Assembly (NCBI GenBank): GCA_937901125.1
Contig: CALCGT010000050.1
Coordinates: 1-26,554 of the forward strand
Source: an uncultured Clostridia bacterium
GTDB taxonomy: Bacteria; Bacillota; Clostridia; Lachnospirales; Anaerotignaceae
Direction: 5' to 3'
Length of the DNA stretch: 26,554 bases
In this document: piece after piece, positions 23,020 through 26,554 of the stretch
How positions within the stretch are numbered: the first letter of the stretch is position 1
Layout of the letters: every line of letters starts with the position of its first letter
Made by a program: the position numbers and the translations under genes
Notes under the pieces: model-generated
Databases searched by the model: none
Told to the model about the DNA's origin: nothing
What the model saw: only the letters and a program-made list of their open reading frames with translations

Positions 23020-24942
23020 TCAGCCCTTCTTTTTATGAACATTTCTGATCGTCTTCTTTTTCCCTGTATTTGCTTTTTGTCCGCCCTTGGGCTGGCCTTT
23101 TGCGCCGCCCTTTTCACCAGACTTGCTGCCTTTATACTGGAAATCCCGTTTCATCTGTCTGGGACGGATAAGACAGTGTTTATCAAAGCCGATCAAATCC
23201 TCCCGATGGGCTTTTTTCAATGCTTCATAGACCAGATCATAGTTCTGGGGCAGTCTGTACTGCATCAATGCACGCTGCATCGCCTTTTCATGGGGTGATT
23301 TGGGCACATAGACCTTTTCCTTTGTTCTGGGGTCCATTTCCGTATAATACATCGCCGTTGAAAGGGTACCTGGTGTAGGATAAAAATCCTGCACCTGTTC
23401 GGGCATGTGGTGGATATCCCGAAGATATTCCGCCAATTCGATGGCTGCATCCAAATTACTGCCTGGGTGGCTGCTCATCAGATAAGGAACAAGATACTGT
23501 TCCATCCCCAGCTTCTTATTAATGTCATAATATTTCTTTACGAATCTCTGGTAAACATCGCCGGCAGGCTTCCCCATCTTATTCAGAACCTTTTCCGAAA
23601 CATGCTCCGGGGCAACCTTCAGCTGACCGCTGACATGATATTTGCACAGCTCATTGAAAAATGTTTCATTCTTATCATAAATCAGGTAATCATAACGGAT
23701 ACCGGAACGGATAAATACCTTTTTGATTCTGGGAATTTCTCTGATTTTCCGCAGCAAACGTACATAATCCATATGATCCACTTCCAGGTTGGGGCATTTT
23801 GTGGGCCACAGGCACTGTCTGTCCCGACACGCACCATGCTCCAACTGTTTTTTGCAGGCAGGACCGCGGAAGTTTGCCGTAGGGCCGCCTACGTCATGGA
23901 TATAGCCCTTAAAACCGAGGTCCCAAGTGATCTTTTCTGCTTCCGCCACAAGGGAATTGTGGCTTCTTGCCGTCACCACTCTGCCCTGATGGAAGGCCAG
24001 CGCACAGAAATTGCAGTTGCCGAAGCAGCCACGGTTGCTGACCAAACTGAATTTTACCTCTTCAATGGCAGGGATACCTCCTTTTTCCTCATACATAGGA
24101 TGGTAATTCCGTTCAAAATCCAACGCATATACCTTGTCCAGTTCAGGGGTACGCAAGGGGGGAGAGGGTGGATTCTGTACCACCGTCCATTCGTCATATT
24201 CTTCGATTAGCGTTTTGCCTGTCACCGCATCGGTATTCTGATACTGGATCATGAAGCTGTCTGCATATTTATCCTTATCTTTCAGTACTTCCTTGTATTT
24301 GGGAAGCATGATATAGTCATAGGCTCTGGAAATATCCTTTGTTTTGTAAACAGAACCTTTCAGAAACGTCAATTCCTGGATGGGGATGCCACTGTCCAAG
24401 GCATCTGCCATTTCCACGATTTGATGCTCGCCCATGCCATATAGCAACAGATCTGCACCGCTGTCCAGCAAAATAGAACGACGCACCTTATTATCCCAGT
24501 AATCATAATGGCTCAAACGTCTCAGACTGGCTTCCACACCGCCAATGATGATGGGTGTTTTCTTATAGACTTCTCTCAGCTTATTGCAGTAAATGATAGT
24601 CGCTCTGTCAGGACGCAGCCCCATTTCCCCGCCAGGAGAATAGAAGTCTTTTTTCCGTCTCTTTTTCGCAACGGTATAATGGTTTACCATGGAGTCGATG
24701 TTCCCCGCACTGACTAGAAAGCCCAGTCTGGGTTCACCAAAACGGGTAAAATCCTCTGTACTTTTCCAATCAGGCTGTGCCACAAAGCAAATCTTATAGC
24801 CATTGCTTTCCAACACACGACAAATAATAGCCGCGCCAAAAGAGGGATGATCCACGTAGGCATCCCCGCAAATATATACAAAATCAGGCTGTTCCCAGCC
24901 TCTTTCCAGCATTTCTTCTCTTGTTACAGGCAAAAATGCCAT
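23020..24942 (-). CDS. ygiQ: YgiQ-family radical SAM protein
   Basis: The 640-residue protein has the long N-terminal UPF0313 domain, a radical SAM domain with C306, C310 and C313 (RGCFGNCNFC), and a conserved C-terminal domain. It ends in a highly basic Lys/Gly-rich tail (about 600-640), which suggests nucleic-acid binding. The function of the family is not established. AAGGGGGAATC precedes the ATG at 24942. A promoter with an overlapping palindrome lies upstream. It heads a group that continues through the TM1266-hydE-hydF genes, with a terminator-like hairpin in between. Confidence 0.92.
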   Translation of the reverse strand: MAFLPVTREEMLERGWEQPDFVYICGDAYVDHPSFGAAIICRVLESNGYKICFVAQPDWKSTEDFTRFGEPRLGFLVSAGNIDSMVNHYTVAKKRRKKDFYSPGGEMGLRPDRATIIYCNKLREVYKKTPIIIGGVEASLRRLSHYDYWDNKVRRSILLDSGADLLLYGMGEHQIVEMADALDSGIPIQELTFLKGSVYKTKDISRAYDYIMLPKYKEVLKDKDKYADSFMIQYQNTDAVTGKTLIEEYDEWTVVQNPPSPPLRTPELDKVYALDFERNYHPMYEEKGGIPAIEEVKFSLVSNRGCFGNCNFCALAFHQGRVVTARSHNSLVAEAEKITWDLGFKGYIHDVGGPTANFRGPACKKQLEHGACRDRQCLWPTKCPNLEVDHMDYVRLLRKIREIPRIKKVFIRSGIRYDYLIYDKNETFFNELCKYHVSGQLKVAPEHVSEKVLNKMGKPAGDVYQRFVKKYYDINKKLGMEQYLVPYLMSSHPGSNLDAAIELAEYLRDIHHMPEQVQDFYPTPGTLSTAMYYTEMDPRTKEKVYVPKSPHEKAMQRALMQYRLPQNYDLVYEALKKAHREDLIGFDKHCLIRPRQMKRDFQYKGSKSGEKGGAKGQPKGGQKANTGKKKTIRNVHKKKG

Positions 24943-24959
24943 ATCGATTCCCCCTTCGT

Positions 24960-24977
24960 TATACTATATCTAGTATA
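24960..24977. promoter_or_regulatory. Palindrome overlapping the -10 box of the ygiQ promoter
   Basis: Arms TATACTA (24960-24966) and TAGTATA (24971-24977) are perfect complements with a 4-nt centre. The upstream arm includes the -10 box, so a bound protein would block the promoter. The regulator is unknown. Confidence 0.5.
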
Positions 24978-25000
24978 CCAAATTTACGAATCCAATACAA
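24972..25000 (-). promoter_or_regulatory. Promoter of the ygiQ-type gene
   Basis: On the minus strand TATACT (24972-24977) is a good -10 box, preceded by TTGTAT (24995-25000) after 17 bp. The -35 match is modest. A CATACC repeat pair, ten bases apart, lies upstream at 25024-25039. Confidence 0.55.
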
Positions 25001-25080
25001 TCACAATCAATCAAATGAAGATCCATACCATATCATACCTTGGACACTTTCACCCAAAAGCAGGCGTTATCATGCAGAAA

Positions 25081-25128
25081 AGCACTCTGTCTGTCAAATG
25101 CTTTCGCTATTTTAACAAACAGAGTGCT
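25081..25128 (-). terminator. Long GAAA-capped hairpin downstream of the lipoprotein gene
   Basis: On the minus strand the arms form about 20 pairs, starting with AGCACTCTGT/ACAGAGTGCT and continuing inward with two wobble pairs and a bulge to a GC-closed GAAA tetraloop. Four T follow. It starts about 50 nt after the lipoprotein stop. It may be that gene's terminator, although the T-run is short. Its outer arm resembles a CIRCE half-site, but the spacing is wrong for CIRCE. Confidence 0.6.
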
Positions 25129-25176
25129 AATCATTTCAGCCTTCTTATATCACTGCAGGTCTGCATCAGCCACGCA

Positions 25177-25801
25177 TCAATAAATCATTTTATCAAGAAC
25201 CCATTTGCCATTTTCAAACACAGCGGCACCATTTGCAAAATAGTCTTCCTGTACAGGAACTTCTGCAGGCTCTTCAATAGATCCTTTTACCGTAAATTCG
25301 CATCTTTCTGCATCCACGGAATCGATTGTGATTTCGCAATCGGTCCAATCTACATAATAGCCTTTTGCCCCTGCCTGATTCAGATCAATGCAAAGTTCGC
25401 CATCTACATCCAAATACATAGGAGAATCCTCATAAGGGTACTGATATAACAGTCTCTCAGCTTCCTCTGTACAGTATACACTGCGGATATAGGATTCAAA
25501 ATCAGCAAAGCTTGCAAACTTTTCATCAGAAACTTTGCAGATATGACCGTCCTGCATTGTGTTCTCATCATGGGGCACTAATAGAAAATACATTTACCAT
25601 ACAATAAACGTTTTCTTTGAACAAATCCGAAAGTATATCTTCCGTAATTTCGCTATTTCCCGAAGAAATACCTTCGTTTTCATTGGTTGTATCAGCTGGT
25701 TCATTTCCATCGGCAGCATTTCCACCACAAGAACACAATGCAAATGAAAGCACAAAAACCATCAGCAGAGACAAGATTTTCTTTCCATTTTGAAACAACA
25801 T
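25177..25801 (-). pseudogene. Lipoprotein gene split by a one-base frameshift
   Basis: The first part (25801 down to 25568) encodes a lipoprotein signal with lipobox LCSC and an Asp/Glu/Asn-rich linker. It then runs out of frame and stops. The second part (25593 down to 25177) continues in another frame with a soluble domain ending GKWVLDKMIY. Removing one T from the TTTT run (25585-25588) restores a single 207-residue protein, joining F72 to the second part. I do not recognise the domain. Signal and soluble domain fit a surface lipoprotein. GAGGAACA precedes the ATG and a good promoter lies upstream. Whether the frameshift is real, a sequencing error or phase-variable cannot be told; a four-base run is short for slippage. 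Confidence 0.7.
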
Positions 25802-25906
25802 TGTTCCTCATCCTTTCCATTCTTCGGTTCCGATATCTGATATCATCCTATTCTTTGAAAATTAACTTATACAAAAATCCTCCGCAGTTTATACCTCTTT
25901 ATGTGC

Positions 25907-25935
25907 AGTATAATTCCGTTGATATATTTTTTCAA
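25907..25935 (-). promoter_or_regulatory. Promoter of the lipoprotein gene
   Basis: On the minus strand TTGAAA (25930-25935) and TATACT (25907-25912) are separated by 17 bp. The leader would be about 100 nt. It contains a second AGGAGG-like site (about 25880) before a TTG codon and eight sense codons, which may be chance. Confidence 0.7.
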
Positions 25936-26005
25936 TACATTCTTAGGAAATTAACAAAACCTTAAAAGAATGTGTCTATTTTTCAGCATTTCAGCATCAT
26001 ATAAA

Positions 26006-26032
26006 AAAGCTCTTGAATATTTCAAGAGCTTT
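26006..26032 (-). terminator. Terminator of the rRNA operon
   Basis: A perfect 12-bp stem, aaagctcttgaa (26006-26017) with ttcaagagcttt (26021-26032) and a 3-nt loop, is followed by T on the minus strand. It lies just after the 5S gene. Confidence 0.9.
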
Positions 26033-26039
26033 AACTGGA

Positions 26040-26158
26040 TTCTGGCGATCATCTACTCTCCCAGGCAGCTGCCCACCAAGTACCATCAACCGCTTAGGTC
26101 TTAACCGTCGTGTTCGGAATGGGAACGGGTGTGTCCCCCAAGCGCATCATCACCAGAA
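26040..26158 (-). rRNA. rrf: 5S ribosomal RNA
   Basis: The minus strand carries the 5S signature, with the conserved CCGTTCCCATTCCGAACACG segment in the middle. The two ends TTCTGG and CCAGAA pair as the acceptor helix. The length is about 119 nt; the exact ends are uncertain by a few bases. It follows the 23S gene after about 65 bp, and no tRNA lies between or after. Confidence 0.93.
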
Positions 26159-26223
26159 ATCTTATGAAGTTGTAATACACCTTCAAAACTGAACACAAAT
26201 TGCAATTTCAATCGAATTTATCT

Positions 26224-26554
<331 letters not shown>

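Noticed and set aside
25081..25130. CIRCE heat-shock operator
   Set aside because: The half-site sequences match, but the spacer is 34 bases instead of nine and no chaperone gene is near. The long paired stem explains the arms better.

Overview
The window looks like a chromosomal segment of a low-to-moderate GC Gram-positive anaerobe of class Clostridia. The evidence is a CarD-YacL-IspD cluster, [FeFe]-hydrogenase maturases with the TM1266-type regulator, Firmicutes-style Shine-Dalgarno sites (AGGAGG), and an MsmK-like sugar ATPase with a lysine-rich N-terminal insertion. A Lachnospiraceae/Anaerotignum-like organism is a guess; the sequence does not prove it. Most of the window is housekeeping or conserved metabolism. 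I see no mobile element, CRISPR array, prophage or biosynthetic cluster.

Layout. Positions 1-996 are AT-rich and hold a hypothetical gene that may have lost its 5' end. A cold-shock gene follows at 997-1197 with a clear promoter and terminator. From 4203 down to 1361 (minus) runs carD-yacL-ispD-rnhA: an RNA-polymerase-binding regulator, a membrane PIN/TRAM protein, an isoprenoid enzyme and RNase HI. A DegV fatty-acid-binding protein (plus) and alanine racemase (minus) converge on back-to-back terminators at 5298-5397. An old-yellow-enzyme-type FMN/FAD/4Fe-4S reductase is at 6816-8744. From 15834 down to 8920 (minus) is a sugar uptake locus: LacI-family regulator, lipoprotein binding protein, two permeases, 4-alpha-glucanotransferase and MsmK-type ATPase. 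Together these point to maltodextrin import and cytosolic processing under local repression. Divergently (plus), a HAD phosphatase and an ABC-F ATPase overlap by four bases and end at a strong terminator.

That terminator also ends a minus-strand group running from 24942 to 18709: YgiQ-type radical SAM protein, TM1266-type regulator, HydE, HydF, and a B12-binding radical SAM protein (DUF4080-like). Three of the five are radical SAM enzymes, and hydG is not among them. An intrinsic-terminator-like hairpin lies between ygiQ and the TM1266 gene, with almost no room for a promoter after it. Further right are a frameshifted lipoprotein gene (25177-25801) with a good promoter and a long GAAA-capped hairpin downstream of it. 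The window ends with a minus-strand rRNA operon end: terminator, 5S rRNA and the 3' part of 23S rRNA.

Consensus-like promoters with exactly 17-bp spacers could be read for eight units. The strongest leads are regulatory or structural: the hairpin inside the hydrogenase-maturation operon, the sites around the lacI-type promoter, the structured hairpin at 25081-25128, the nested repeats at the degV/alr terminators, and the frameshifted lipoprotein. None of these amounts to a demonstrated new system.
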